Source: Castor canadensis (Eukaryota; Chordata; Mammalia; Rodentia; Castoridae). From it: a stretch of DNA of 64,000 nucleotides. The notes under the pieces are model-generated. The model saw only the letters and a list, made by a program, of their open reading frames with translations, was not told where the DNA came from and made no database searches. The stretch spans positions 15,594,001-15,658,000 of the forward strand of contig NC_133401.1 in assembly GCF_047511655.1 (NCBI RefSeq). Direction: 5' to 3'. Below are positions 11,140 to 45,059 of this stretch, piece by piece. Every line of letters begins with the position of its first letter. The stretch's first letter is position 1. Both the position numbers and the translations under genes were made by a program.

Positions 11140-12760
11140 CAGTAAATCAGTTATTCTTCTTACTTTTTTCAGTGATTGTCCTACATTTGATGACATGCCT
11201 CTATAACTAATCAAAGCCCACTTTCAAATAATACTGTATCATTCAATGAGTAGTGTGAATGTCTTGTAATAACAAAAAAATCCTAAGATTTTCCTCTTGC
11301 TCCTTGTATATTTGCTCATTCATTTCACTTATGTATTAGCATACATACACAATACATATATACTTATATGTAAGCATAATCAAATGCAACCTTGCTATTA
11401 TTTTGAACAAACTGCTATGTATTAGATTACAAAACATAACATTTTTGTTTTACTTTCACTATTCCTTCCATGATAGTCTCCTTTTTTCATTTTTTGGTCT
11501 CCTTTTCTTTATGTAGATATCACTTTCTGGTATCATTTTCTTTTCTAATGAACTTATTTTAACATTTCTTTCAAAGTACATCTACTGACAAATTCAACTT
11601 TTATTTTATAGTCTTTATTTCTCCTTAACTTTTGAAAGATAAAATTTCAGGACACAGAATTCCAAGTTACTTATTTTTTTTTCAACACTGTCAATATTTC
11701 ATTCCACTCACTTAGTATTTATGTGGTGTCCAAGAAGAAGTTGGATGTAATTCTTATCTTTGGTACCCTACAGTTAAGACTCTTTCTCTGGCTTCTTTCA
11801 GGAGTTTTATTTCCTTTTTCTTTCTTTCTTTTTTTTTTTTTTTTTCAGTACTTGGGCTTGAACTCAGGGCCTACACCTTGAACCACTCCACCAGCCCTTT
11901 TTGGTATTTTTGAGATAGGGTCTTGCAAACTTGTTAGCCTGGGCTGGCTTCAAGCCATGATCCTCCTGATCTCTGCCTCCTGAGTAGTTAGGATTACAGG
12001 CGTGAGCCACCAGCACCTGGCTCAGGATTTTTCTTAAATCTTTTATGTTATATACTTGGAAAACAATACATAAGTATAGCTTTTGTTTGTTCTTGGTCTT
12101 GTGTGTTCACTGTTTTCTTCAGTGCCTTCTTTCAGGAGTTTTTCTTAATCTTATTTTTTATAGTTGGAAAAGGATGTGTATAGGTATCACTTTTGTTTGT
12201 TCTTGCTCTTATGTGTTTGTTGTTTTGGTATTTACCCTGCGTGGTATTTGCTGGCCTTCCTGGATCTGTGATAGTGTCTGACATGAACTCAGTAACATTC
12301 TTAGTTATTATTATTTCAGATACTTCTTGTGTTTCTATGTTTCTTGTTTTTATGGTGTTTTCATTAAATGTACTTACATCTTTTATATTTGTCCCACAGA
12401 TCTTCAATATTCTGCTTTATGTAGTCTTGTTCTCTGCTGTTTTCTTTTGGGGGTTTCAAGCTTAGAGCTTCTTTTTTCAGCTAAAACACCACGGAAGGCA
12501 TTATTCATTTCTGTTCCAATTCTTTTTATCTCTAGCAAATGTAGTCCTTCTGTAGGATTTCCATCTTTTGCTTATGTTGCCCATAAGCTTTTGCATGTTG
12601 TTCATCCATTAGAGCTCCTAACATATTAATAGTTGTTTCAAGTCCCCAATTATCCTAGTGTCCCTGCCTTGTCTCCTTTTGATAGTTGCTCTGTTTCTTC
12701 AAACTCTTTTTGCCTTTCAGTATGCTTTGTAATTTTTTTGCTACCCAGGAATCGTGTACT
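11140..12760 (-). mobile_element. Old antisense LINE-1 5'-region fragments
   Basis: T-rich antisense sequence resembles 5' parts of old L1 or HAL1 elements. It is interrupted by an antisense dimeric SINE at 11,829-12,023. Reading frames of 60-100 codons here are chance or L1 debris. Confidence 0.55.
11829..12023 (-). repeat. Dimeric B1-ID-type SINE, antisense
   Basis: A poly-T start is followed by the reverse complement of the tRNA-like arm and then of the 7SL-like arm, ending 'ggcgtgagccaccagcacc'. Confidence 0.85.
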
Positions 12761-13669
12761 AGGTAAAATGGCTGCTATACATACTCCTTAAGGAATGGAG
12801 GTAAAGTGTGGGAGGCGAGGCATTCTGTACTTCTGTGGCAAAGTCTCAGTCTGATAATGATCCTGCGCCTCGGGACTGAGAGTGTCACAAGTGCTTGTCA
12901 GTTTTTGTCTTCCTTGGGTAGGTCAGGGTAACTAGAATGGGCTGGAGTTTGTTCCGCTTTCTCAATGTTAGGATGGAGAGGCAACAGTTAAGCCTCTAAC
13001 ACGTGGAACTGGAAAGCGGAAGTACCTAACTTCCTGTTTAACATGGATTTTTATACTGATTGCTTTTGATCACAACAACCACAGAAAAGATGCTAAAATG
13101 ACGTAACGAAGATATGACATAACTTCAACCTAACGTTGAAACTGAGCTACTCAGCCTTGCATTGCTTCGATGCCAGCTGAGGGCCACTCTTGCCATATCG
13201 TTACCATAAATCCCTCCATCTTCAAGCCACCAAGGGCCAAGCCTTCGCGTCCTTGAATGCAGACTCCCCGGCCCCTCTCCAGCCGACACCAAAGACTCAC
13301 TCACCTAACCAACTTGCAGCTCTCAAATGCTGACCTTGCCTTGCTGGCTCCCACACTGGGCCCTGTCAAGGTGCCAACGGTCTGTCCTGGTGTTCTCCAT
13401 TACCGCGAGAAGCAACAAACTGCCTTATCAACAGATTGCACTGCCGATGGATATTTGGGGGGTTGTCATTGGACACAAACTTGACATCCAGTGTTTCTTA
13501 AGTTCGGTGTCCAGCTCAGCTCAACCTGCCACTGTTACGGTTCCCAGTTTTAGCCTTCCTTTCACTCCCCCTAAACAATTTGTTTAAACTTGCTTTATCG
13601 CAAGCTTCACTTTTATAGCTTCATTTTTATAACCTCACTACTGTTTTCTCATGAGCCAGATGTGACAGC
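12761..13669. other. Upstream flank of ZNF235, no gene seen
   Basis: This is moderately AT-rich sequence between L1 debris and the CpG island. A CRE-like TGACGTAA occurs at 13,099-13,106. Short frames at 13,257-13,587 look fortuitous. Confidence 0.45.
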
Positions 13670-14460
13670 AACAGCTGCAGAGAAGTAACTCCAAAGGAGG
13701 TGAAAGCAGAAGGCCGCGGGGTCCCGGCGCATTCTGGGAAATGTAGTTCCGGAAGTGGGCGAGCGCCGAAGCACTGCCCTTGAGGGATTCTGGGAAGTGG
13801 AGTCCAGGGGCGGTCGGAGGCCCTTCTGCTCCGGAAAGGCGAGGCCAGTTCCGAGATTGCCCCGGGGGAGGTGAGCCAGCGATCTCTTCGAGCCCCGGGC
13901 CCGGCCCGCGGTGGGCGGTGAGTCGTCTGTGGCCTGAGGAAGAGAAGCCAGGGACGCAGGACTCGGGTGGGAGGTGACGGCGGCTGGCGAGCCCGCGGCG
14001 GAGCCTCCCGCGTTGCGGGCGGGCGTTGAGTTTGGGGTCCCGCGCTACCCGTTGTCGCCAGCCCGCTCCCCCCGCAGCAGCCACGCTGCCCTTTCTCGCG
14101 GTGACGGACCGGGCGAGTGCCCGCATCTCTTGCCTCAGTTTCCTCGTGGAGTTGCCGCGTGATGTTTAATGTGAGGCTTTGCGTGTGTCAAACGCTGGGG
14201 ACGCGGGCGCCCGCACACGGCCGGGCTCGGCCGCAATGGCGCTGTGGTCGGAGCCCCGGGAGCCACGTGGGTGGAGCCCGCGTCGCACCGGGTCCCCTCG
14301 GATGCGGGCCTGGGCGCTGCCGGGGGTCGCGGACTGGCTTTATTTAGGAGGGAGGGAGACCGCTTCCCGCCGGAGCCGGGTGAGGCCTCCGTGCATCCAG
14401 CCAGGTCCGCAGGGGCCCGGGCCTTGCGTGTCTCTCTGACACCATTTCTTGCAGAGTCCT
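13670..14460 (+). promoter_or_regulatory. ZNF235: CpG-rich promoter and 5' exon region of ZNF235
   Basis: GC content and CpG frequency rise sharply compared with the AT-rich flanks, marking a CpG island with no TATA box. A ZNF143-type site and an ETS site sit at its left side. Good splice donors follow (AG|GTGAGC at 13,871 and GCG|GTGAGT at 13,918), so the non-coding first exon probably ends at one of them. The coding exons begin about 1.2 kb downstream on the same strand. The exact transcription start cannot be read from sequence. Confidence 0.75.
13729..13805 (-). promoter_or_regulatory. ZNF143-type site, ETS site and second ZNF143-like site
   Basis: The reverse complement of 13729-13748 reads AACTACATTTCCCAGAATGC, one mismatch from the ZNF143/THAP11 consensus. 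It abuts an ETS core CCGGAAGT at 13749-13756. A weaker second copy with the TCCCAGAAT core lies at 13785-13805. Such motifs are common in CpG-island promoters, and here they precede the likely first exon. Confidence 0.65.
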
Positions 14461-15118
14461 CGGTTTTTGTTGGGCATTAACTTCATGCACCTGGGAAAAC
14501 AGACTTGGTTGAGGCTTTTCCAGCTTCATGACATCTACAAGCAGTTATACTTACTGGAAAATCAATGGTGATTATGATGGAGGGGACAAGGTACCTGTGA
14601 GACAAGTCACAGTCACAGACAGACTTTTCTGAGGAGATGATTATATGAAGAGCAATCACATCTGAGGTCGGAGTTTCTTAGGAGGTTCAGGAAGCACAGT
14701 AGCAACTACATAAATAGAGAATGGGGGCTGCCTGTCCCCACTTACAGGTGACTGAGGCATGCACGAGAGGTTGATACCTTGCTCGAGGTTTATATTGGTC
14801 AATAGAAAATAAACAGAAGGGTGAGAATTAGCGTTAGGCCATTTGGCCCCATTACATCTCGTCTCCTCTGTCCCCAGGTTCAGAAGGTGGACAGGAAGCA
14901 TTTGGGTTAGGACTCTTGTGTGGTCGGTTGATGAGCAAAGGCTGCAAGCTGAGGGGTCCAGGGGCAGCTGGAATTCAGCTCCCCCTCCTCACTAAGCCAT
15001 GTGCAAAACTCCAGCGAGAGTCATGTGCTGCTCATCTGGACCAGCTGCATCCCCAGCGTCTCCCATGATGTCTTTTCCCTCCCCAGTGTCGCCTCCCCAG
15101 AACGCTGCCCTTTTCCAG
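14461..15118 (+). other. ZNF235 first intron or 5' UTR exon region
   Basis: I see no coding sequence with support. The stretch lies between the CpG island and coding exon 2 and appears largely unique rather than repeat-derived. An additional untranslated exon is possible but cannot be proven. Confidence 0.4.
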
Positions 15119-15134
15119 AAGCAAGAGGAGAACA

Positions 15135-15149
<15 letters not shown>
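15119..15149 (+). CDS. ZNF235: ZNF235 exon 2, start codon exon (coding 15135-15149)
   Basis: The start ATG at 15135-15137 has A at -3 and encodes M-T-K-V-Q before the donor CAG|GTAAGT at 15150. Two acceptors with strong pyrimidine tracts are possible, giving an exon start at 15119 or 15087. The longer upstream frame from ATG 15065/15068 reaches the donor in phase 1, which does not match the next exon (phase 0). This argues that the short start is the real one. Confidence 0.75.
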
Positions 15150-37008
<21,859 letters not shown>

Positions 37009-37535
37009 AGCGCGAGGTGTGAAGAATCCTCAGTGCCATCGAGAAGTCCATGCCCATGACTGTGGGCAGTTCCTTCACAACCAGAAGCCTCAGAGAATCT
37101 TCTGCAGGGAGGAAGTTCTCCACGTTGAGATGATGTCAGATCTCAGATGAGAGAAGTCAGTTCTATAAATGTGGTCAGTGTTTATACCATAGTTCCAAAG
37201 TGCCGCCATTCTGAAGATGTGCCATGCAGAGTCTGAACATTGATCAGCATCTACCAGGAGAAAGGTCCTATAAGGAAGGTTGTGGGCAGGACCTGGTGAC
37301 TGACAAAACTGATGCCACCTAAAGTGTAACTTCATGTAGGGAGAGGTTCTACCCCACCACCTCTGCCTCATAGAGCTGTGCTTGGCTTGTGAAATGGTCA
37401 GCGCTCTGTAGAGAGTGACAAAGCCCCTATAATTAGGACCCATTTTTTAAAATGCTAGTCAATTCCCTGCCCTAAATTGTGTTCATCGGGAATCCTGCAA
37501 TTAGCCTTAACATCAGTCAGAAAATATTAAAGTAT
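37009..37535 (+). other. ZNF235: ZNF235 3' UTR with decayed zinc-finger remnants
   Basis: After the stop, finger-like sequence can still be followed in shifted frames, for example Tyr-Lys-Cys-Gly-Gln-Cys at 37164-37181 and a Gly-Glu-Arg-Ser-Tyr-Lys linker-like block near 37,255-37,275. A possible polyadenylation signal ATTAAA lies at 37526-37531. The true 3' end is not determined. Confidence 0.6.
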
Positions 37536-38137
37536 AAAAATTAACACTGCCATCCACAAGAATACAAATTTGGACAAAGGACTTCTGAGTGACTTCCATC
37601 CATCATCCAGCCTCACTTCCCTGTACAATGCTCAATTGTGTACAGTGTAACTTTAGTGTCATTTGTATTTTAAAATCTGAAAAATGTTGGATTTTTTTAT
37701 TAATCTAATAACATGACACTGCCATTTCCATGATTGTAATTTTGGGGCCTAATTCATGAAGATAGGGTTTTACTATACCTTACTGAAAATGTTAGAAGTA
37801 CTTACCAATGACAAGAAGTTTCTTAGTAAACCTGAATTGTTAACAATTGATTTCTTATTACTTCCAGTCATGCCTTAGAGCAGGTGATGTCATGTCAGCC
37901 TCTCTGGAAGGGACTTTGGCTGTGTCTTGTTCTGTTTTGTGCTGCTATAACACAATCCCTGGGGCTAAGTAATTTACAAAGAGCAAAGAATTATTTCTTA
38001 TAGTTCTTGAGTCTGGGAAGCTCAGGATCAAGGGGCTAAATCTGCTAAGGGCCTTCTTACCACCTCATGTTGTGGACTAAAGGAGGTGGCGAGGGTAAGG
38101 AGGAATCCCCAGTTAACACCCATGAACACCAACCTAC
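37536..38137. other. Intergenic, with MaLR-like LTR fragment from about 37,930
   Basis: No gene is seen. From about 37,930 ('gctgctataacacaatccct') the sequence resembles a reversed MST/MLT-type LTR, interrupted by a SINE and continuing to about 38,510. Confidence 0.5.
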
Positions 38138-38358
38138 TCTTGGCCAGGTGTAATGGCACGTGCCTGTGGTCCCAGCCACTGGGGAGATGGAGGCAGAAGG
38201 ATTGTGGTCCAAAGCCAGCCCATGCAAAAAGCATGAGAGCCCCATCTGAAAAAACAAACTAAAAGCAAAAGGACTGGAGGCATGGCTCAAGTGGCAGAAG
38301 GCTTGCCTAGTGTGCATGAGGCAGTGAGTTTAAACCCCAGTACTGCAAAAAAACCCAA
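38138..38358 (+). repeat. Dimeric B1-ID-type SINE
   Basis: 'ggccaggtgtaatggcacgt' head, 'ggcatggctcaagtggcaga' second arm and an A-tail at 38,346; it splits the MaLR-like LTR. Confidence 0.85.
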
Positions 38359-38819
38359 AACCTCTTTTCCCAATAACAGCACTGATCCATTCACAAGACA
38401 GAGCCCTCATGATTTAATGAAGTCTTAATCACCAATGCAAGTGTTGAGAGGTGAGACTTTAAGTTTTCAAAGGTAGACTTTGGGTAGTACATTGAAACCA
38501 TAGCAGTCAGAGTCCAAAGGCGTTAATTTTGTCAAGTTCCTCACTTCTGTTGCTATTACTTTTCCTAAGATTGAGGGACATTCCAGGAAACCTGTTAGAT
38601 TTTGATTGAAATTTCATTAAATGTAAATTATTTAGGTGGGTTTCCACTTACTGAACATCTTGTGTTCATCACCTTCTCTGGGATAAGTGAACAACATGAA
38701 CTTTGGGGCGATCAGCTGGCCAATATGTATCAATTTGACTTTGCTCAGGAGTTATAACAAATGTGAGAATGATTGTTATACAAGGATATTATGAAAAAAG
38801 TTTTAAAAAGTGAAATGGA

Positions 38820-39045
38820 CCACAGGTGGTGGTTCATATCTACAATCCCAGCTACTCTCTACAATCCAGCTACTCAGGAGGCAAAGATAGGAAGATCATG
38901 GTCCAAGGTCAGTCTGGGAAAAAGCATGAGACCCTGTCTGATAAACTAGAAGCAAAAGGACTGGTGAAGTGGCTCATTTGTTGTGTCCTGCCTGGCAAGA
39001 ACTAGACCCCAGTGCTGCAAACTTACCTGCCCCCCCAAAAAAAGA
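38820..39045 (+). repeat. Dimeric B1-ID-type SINE
   Basis: A short internal duplication ('gctactctctacaatccagc') sits in the first arm; the second arm is diverged and the tail is C/A-rich. Confidence 0.7.
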
Positions 39046-39244
39046 GAACTAGTTAAATATTTTAATAAATTGTGGTTTGTTCGAATCATATACATTTATA
39101 GTGATAGGAAAAGTGCTCACATTATGAGACAGTTAGGTTAGTGCTTTCTGGTATGGCTCAGTGAATAGACGTCTGTATACCTAAAGTGTGGAAATAATCT
39201 ACAAAAACTATCAATTAACAATGGTTTACAAAGGAGTTGTTTTG

Positions 39245-39430
39245 TTTTTTCAGTGTTGGTAATTGAACCCAGGGCCTTGTGCATGCTAGGCAAGTGCTCA
39301 ACCACTTGAGCCATGCCCCAACCCTTTCATGTTTTATTAGTTAGCTTTGCACCAGCTCATCTGAAACTCAAGATCCTCCTCCCTCTTGAGTAGTTGGAAT
39401 TACAGGCATGAACCACCTTGGCCTGCAAAA
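39245..39430 (-). repeat. Dimeric B1-ID-type SINE, antisense
   Basis: 'ccttgtgcatgctaggcaag' tRNA-like arm, then a shortened 7SL-like arm. Confidence 0.75.
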
Positions 39431-39727
39431 CTTATTTTCAGTGATGATTAACAACATTACCAAAGCAGAAAAACTGAAACAAAATTATGAATAAAAGAAA
39501 TCTCTTAGCTAAAATCTTACTCGATTGCTCTATCTCCTATAGCACATAAATCTGTTACAGGAATAGAAAAGATGCTTCATAAATGCAAGCTTTGCATTTA
39601 TTAGTCAGATTGTCAACGTATTTTGTGGCTTCTCCATGCCATGGAACACTATGTAGAAATGGGAGAATGTAAGCTTATGATTACTGACATTGGTGCATAC
39701 TCAGAACTTGTTGAGGAAGGTGGGCAG

Positions 39728-39808
39728 AGGGTGGGGATGTAGCTCAGTGGTAGAGTGCCTCCTGACGTATGCAAGATCCTGGGTTCCATTCCTAGCACTG
39801 CCAAAAGA
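39728..39808 (+). repeat. ID-like SINE
   Basis: 'ggggatgtagctcagtggta' A-box region and 'gggttccattcctagcactg' B-box region, close to a standard rodent ID element. Confidence 0.85.
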
Positions 39809-39857
39809 ACAAAATGAAGGGAGGGAGAGAAATGAGAGATCTCCAAGGAGACACTTA

Positions 39858-40365
39858 TTTTGGCTGTACTGGAGCTTGAGCTCAGGGCCTCATGTTAGCT
39901 AGGCAGGTGCTCTGCCAGTTGAGCTGCACCTCCAGCCCCTTTTTCTTTAGTTACTTGGGTCTTATTATTTTGCCTGGGACCAACCTCAGATCACCATCCT
40001 TCTACCTAGAAGATCCTCCTACCTGCTGTCACCCTGCATAGCTGGGATTGCAGCTCATCATGTCATCACTTCTGGCTTGTTTGTTGAGTTGGGGTCTTGC
40101 TCACATTTTGCCAGGGCTGGCCTAGAGCCACAATCCTCCTGACCTTTACCTCCCAATTTCCTGTAATTCTGTAATCTCACCTTGCTTGGTGTATTAGTAT
40201 TATATGAAAAATCTTTGAGACTTTGTAAATACCTCAGTCCTTTTTTGAGGGAAGGGGTGTGAGACAGGGTCTCCCTATGCAGTTCAGGCTGGCTGTGCTC
40301 TTGATCCTCCTGTCTCCACCTCCCAAGTGCTGAGATTACAGGTGTGAACCACCATGCACAACTCC
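39858..40365 (-). repeat. Two adjacent dimeric SINEs, antisense
   Basis: The first spans 39,858-40,075. A second, 7SL-like-rich set spans 40,075-40,365 with an additional B1-like unit 'gtctccctatgcagttcagg'. Confidence 0.65.
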
Positions 40366-40849
40366 TCATGAGTCTTTACCCATTAGCTTTAGTATTCATT
40401 GTTGATTCTTGTCTGAATCAGTTATTACCATGATGATTGCAAAATAACTTTTTTGACTCCATTGCTTTTTCTGTTTAGCATTGGGTATCTTACTGTTAGA
40501 AGAGCTTTCTTTCCTTCCCCCACCCAACTACTGAAAGCAAAGAAAAACCCAATCTGTGTTTGGCATAGTCTAGAAAACTAGTCTTTGCATCACAGGTAGT
40601 GAGTGAGAGATGCCACATGTGGGTGTATTTTCTGCTCCATGGAGGCAGACTTGGCAATCGTGGACTTTTCTTGAGCATAATTTGTATCAGGGAGACATTC
40701 CAGAGAACTTTCTGTGTGGTCAGTAGAACAGGCACAAGGAGTCTGTATACCTAACCAGCACGAATGGTTTTTTTTTTTTTTTTTAAGTTTATAAGTAAAA
40801 AAAAAAATAGCTTAAGCTTGGAGGGCAATGAGAAAGACAATTTTCCCCT

Positions 40850-41005
40850 GAGACAGGGTCTGGCTATGTAGCTCAGGCTGGATTTTTTTTAAAGCCAGGT
40901 ATGGTGGTGCACAGCTATAGTCCCAGCATTAGGGAGACAAAGGCAGGAGAATTGAGAGTTTGATGCTAGCTTTGGCTACATAGTGAGACCTTGTTTCAAA
41001 AGAAA
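40850..41005 (+). repeat. B1-like SINE (+) beside a short reversed B1 remnant
   Basis: A + strand B1 starts 'gccaggtatggtggtgcaca' (40,902) and ends 'gagaccttgtttcaaaagaa'. A reversed stub sits at 40,850-40,885. Confidence 0.7.
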
Positions 41006-41581
41006 ACTACAGTGTGGATGAGAATAAGGCTATTATAGTAAAAGATTTTGAAAAGCTAATTTGAGACTTTGGACTGATCAACAGCTGTAACAAGTTATGT
41101 GTGGAACATTTCATGAAGTGTTGAGAGAGTGGAGATTCACTGGTTACTGTGATAGACATGTGAACAAGTAACTGAAGAAGTGTGTGAGAAGAAGTATTTG
41201 AACTGTGCTTTGACACAGGGTTTTCTATTTCAATATGAACAAATAGTTTCTGTTACACAAAAAGCCCAATGGATAGAAACTATAAAGTCTAAACCAAATA
41301 TTAGAAACTATTTTATATATTTACATTTATATATTTTATATAAATATATTTTAATATATGCATGCAGATGTGTATTTGTGTCCATGTGCACTACAGACTT
41401 AACAAAAGCAGGTGAATTCCAGAAATGGTTTCAACACTTGGACTGAGAGCAAGTACTAGTTTGCAGAATTTAGGACAACTAAAACTCTGAAGGAACAATC
41501 TGTAGTTTGCTTGCTGACAAAGACAGGAAATAAGGTCAAGACCAACAGTGAGATCTTGTCTTGAAAAATACCATCATAAAA

Positions 41582-41675
41582 AAAGCCTGGTGGAGTGGCT
41601 CAAGTAGTAAGAGCACCTGCCAAGCAAGCATGAGGCCTGAGTTCAACACCAGTGCCACAATACAGACAAACAAAA
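41582..41675 (+). repeat. tRNA/ID-like SINE arm
   Basis: 'gcctggtggagtggctcaag' start and 'gagttcaacaccagtgccac' end, followed by an A-rich tail. Confidence 0.8.
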
Positions 41676-42600
41676 AACCAAAACAACAAAAAAACACCTT
41701 TCTAGATGAAGGTTGACCTATTTGGTCTGAGTTCTAAAGGAAGGTTGGAATTTGTTTAGTTGGTTGGTTCACCCTGGCCTTACCTCTGGGTAATGCTTAA
41801 GTTAGTAGGGAAAATCACTTTTTCTTTTCTCCCAAGGCCCCTGATGCCTGACTGTGAGTGATCTGCCCAGATTGGAAGGATCAGACACCAGGGATGATGA
41901 GTGGAGATGATTTTTAAACTCTTAAGCCAGGTCTAGAAAACCTTTGGTACCCTGTGTCTACTTTCTTTCAGTCACTGGGACACTTAAGCTTTTATTGATT
42001 ACAACTTTACCAACAAAGTCTGTGAACACAACTATTTGCATTTCTGTACAGCCTCTTTTGATCTCTATATGTGTGTTTTAAAACCTATCATCATAGCAAC
42101 TCATCTTTTAGGATTTTTATCTGAAAGCACAATGCACAGAGTCTCTTGAAAATTACCTTTTGAGATCTTTTTACAGAATGAACCTTGTACTGCAATTGTA
42201 GTGTTCTTAAGATATATATGTAAACATGAATGTATGTCTGAAGTTGGGTTTTGCAGAAAAAATACTCTGCTTCTAAAAGTTTTTATGTCTAGTCTTTCAT
42301 TGAAAATCCGTATTTCACCATTTGGGAAGTATAAGTCATTTAGTGGGTATGTCTGTATATTGTGTAATGACTAAAAAGATCACATAACTGTAATCTACTT
42401 TGAACTTTGGTTTTTAAAAAAACAACTTGTTTGGGAGAGTCTCCCTCCTTTTTTCTATCTGTTTCTAAGTCTTCTGTGTGTGCACACATGTGCATTTACA
42501 CATTGTAAAGAACAGAACTTTTACTTTAAAAAAGTAAAAATGGAGACCTAAAAAAAAACCAAATACAGTTGTAAAACTGAAAATGCATTATCTCAGATGA

Positions 42601-43130
42601 TGCAATATAAAACTGTAAAGAAAAATGGGAAAATGTCAGTGAGCTTGAAGGGAAAATCTCTTTTAAGACACATTCTACTAAAATTCACACAGAGAATTAG
42701 AGAATCCAGCTACATCTACATGTGTTAAAGAAATGAAAAATTCAAGAAGTGCACCAACCCCAGATAATTTCACTGATCAAGTCTACTAAATACTAAAGGA
42801 GGAAATTAAACTAATTCTCTACAACACCTTCCAGAAAATGGGAGCAAATGGAACATTCAGTGAGGCCAATAACAAATCAAAGATATCACAAGAAAAAAAA
42901 CTACAGTGTAAAAAATTTCAACAAAATGTTGGCATATCTAATCCAATAACATATAAAGAGAAATATACTCCACAACCAAGTGGGATTTATCTGAGGTACG
43001 CAGGGCTCATTCAGTGTGTGAATACTAATTAATCTATCACATCAACAGGTGAAAGAAGAAAAATCACACAACCATACCAATAGATACAGAAAAAAAGACA
43101 TTGAACAAAAATAACACCATGGTTTTTAAA
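42601..43130 (+). mobile_element. Old LINE-1 ORF2 fragment, sense (left part)
   Basis: Reverse-transcriptase-region sequence, for example the 'ccaagtgggatttatctgag' block near 42,978, continues after the inserted L1 at 46,551. No intact frame remains. Confidence 0.75.
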
Positions 43131-44476
43131 ATGTTCTCAGCAGAGATTCCAAGATGGCAGCTAGAGGGAGGAAGCAGAAAGTGTGCCTCCTAAAGTAAAA
43201 TCTTGGAGAGACACTAGAGATACACCTTACAGGAAAAATCACCAAGAAGAGGCAAAACTTTGACTCCTCCACACCTCCAGCCTGTGCATAGCATCTCCAC
43301 TTCACATTAAACGGAGAAACCAGGAGGGCTCCTATGCTGCTGCCAGATGGCAGCACCCAGATGGCTTGGGAAGACACAGACCACAAGGTGAGCTAAGCGG
43401 TACATGGTACTCCCACAGACGACCCTGGGCCAGATCAGCATAGCCCCCTGGACAGACCAACCCCCCACCCAGGGGAAAAAAGGAAAAAAACTGAGTAATA
43501 ATAACAACAAAAAAGACTATCAAAGAGGGTGGGGTGTCCTGAGTGCAGAAGAGTGGGAGAAGGGAAATCCCTCACAACAAGCCGGCTGGAGAAGGCAGGA
43601 GTGGCGGCACATGCCCAGTAACCAGGAGCGGGAAAGCTTGTAAAAGTGGCGGTGGGAGGAAAACTACACAGGAGAGGGGGGAAGGCACAATTCCCATGTG
43701 AACTGTAAATAAACACACAGGCCTAAGAAAGCGGGTGCAGTGTCACCTCCCCCAGTGTGCTTGGAAAGGGGAAAGCTTGGAAAGGGGAAAGCTGCTAGTG
43801 GATTTCACACCAAGGAGAACTCTAAGTAAACAAAGCCCGAGGGACTGAGTGTTAAGCTCACTCCTGAGATCTGCATAAATAAAGCCTCCAGCAACAACAG
43901 GCTGATAGCAACTGGCAGGTAAGCCACAAACTCAGATAGCCATTCACAGAACTGTTTCCAGACTCTTTTTTTTTCTTTCTTCCTTTGATGAGTCAACAAC
44001 TGAACTACACCTGCATGCTGAAAAACTTATTGAAACTACATTGCATTTGAACTTGGGACACTTTGTGTTGTTTTTTGTGTATGTGTGTTTTTTGTGTTCT
44101 TTGGTTTGGTTTGGTTTGGTTTTTTTCCCCTTCGGTGAGACAATGACAGAACTACTGAGACACCATCTCCAGGATTGGAGGCTGAGGGACAAACACCAAA
44201 ATTATTAAGACTGAAATTTTATTGCATCTGAACTTGGAGATCTTTTTATTTTTTTATTATTTTATTTTTATTTATTTATTTATTTTTCAATCCTCTATCT
44301 CTTTAATGCCTGTTCAGCTTACCATTGATTAGTACACTATCTATCCCTGTTTATATCTTTGAAATGTTTTCTTGTTTGTTTCTTTGTTTTGTTTTTTCCT
44401 ACTTGTTTGTTTTTCCCTTTTTCTTTAACTTCTTTGCTTTCCATCTCCTCTCACCCTTCCATTCTAAACATTACCA

Positions 44477-45037
44477 TTGTTATTCTTACAAGCTAGAAAA
44501 TACTTAATTGGACACAGTACAGGGACAATAACAACACCAAGGTCAATGACAGGAAGACAGAAAAAATACAGAAACCAGTCTCCCCACAGCAAAAAATTAG
44601 TACAGGAACCAGAGGGGAATGAAGAAAACAGATACTCAGGTCCAGACTCCAACAAAATGAAGATAAACTATGCCAAAGAACCCAATGAAACCCACAAGAA
44701 TAATCTAAAAGAAGAAATACTACAGGTACTCAATGAGAATTTTATAGACATGATACTGGATATGGTCAACCAAAATGTACAGGAGACACTCAAGAAATTC
44801 CAAGACAACAAAAATAGGGAATTTGAAAAAGCACAAGAAGAAATAAAAGAAACCATAGAAGCACTATATAAACACCAAAGTGAAACAAAGAACACGATTA
44901 ATAAAGAGATAAATGAACTAAGGACAAAAATAGACAACATTAAAGAGGAAGAAACTCAGAATATGGAAAACCTCAGAAAAAAGAATGAAAGAGAAAAGAC
45001 AGACTCTTCAACAAAAACTGCTGGGAAAACTGGTTAG
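44477..45037 (+). pseudogene. LINE-1 ORF1 N-terminal part (coiled coil), truncated
   Basis: The 186-codon frame is Lys/Glu/Asn-rich with heptad-like spacing typical of the L1 ORF1p coiled coil, which trimerises to coat L1 RNA. The RNA-recognition and C-terminal domains are absent, because the sequence runs into ORF2 at about 45,005 and stops at 45,037. It is part of a retrotransposon and not a host gene. Confidence 0.75.
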
Positions 45038-45059
45038 CAGTCTGCAAAAAACAAACTAG

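Larger units (their letters stand above)
38359..42600. other. SINE-rich intergenic stretch, no gene seen
   Basis: Apart from the SINEs listed separately, this is AT-rich DNA without a recognisable gene. The remaining MaLR-like LTR end is at 38,360-38,510, and an AT repeat-like block lies at 41,310-41,360. Confidence 0.55.

Noticed and set aside
13638-14480. Several open frames on both strands in the CpG island
   Set aside because: Explained by high GC content; no domains, and they overlap the promoter.
39728-39808. tRNA gene
   Set aside because: A-box and B-box are present but the context and lack of a cloverleaf match an ID SINE.
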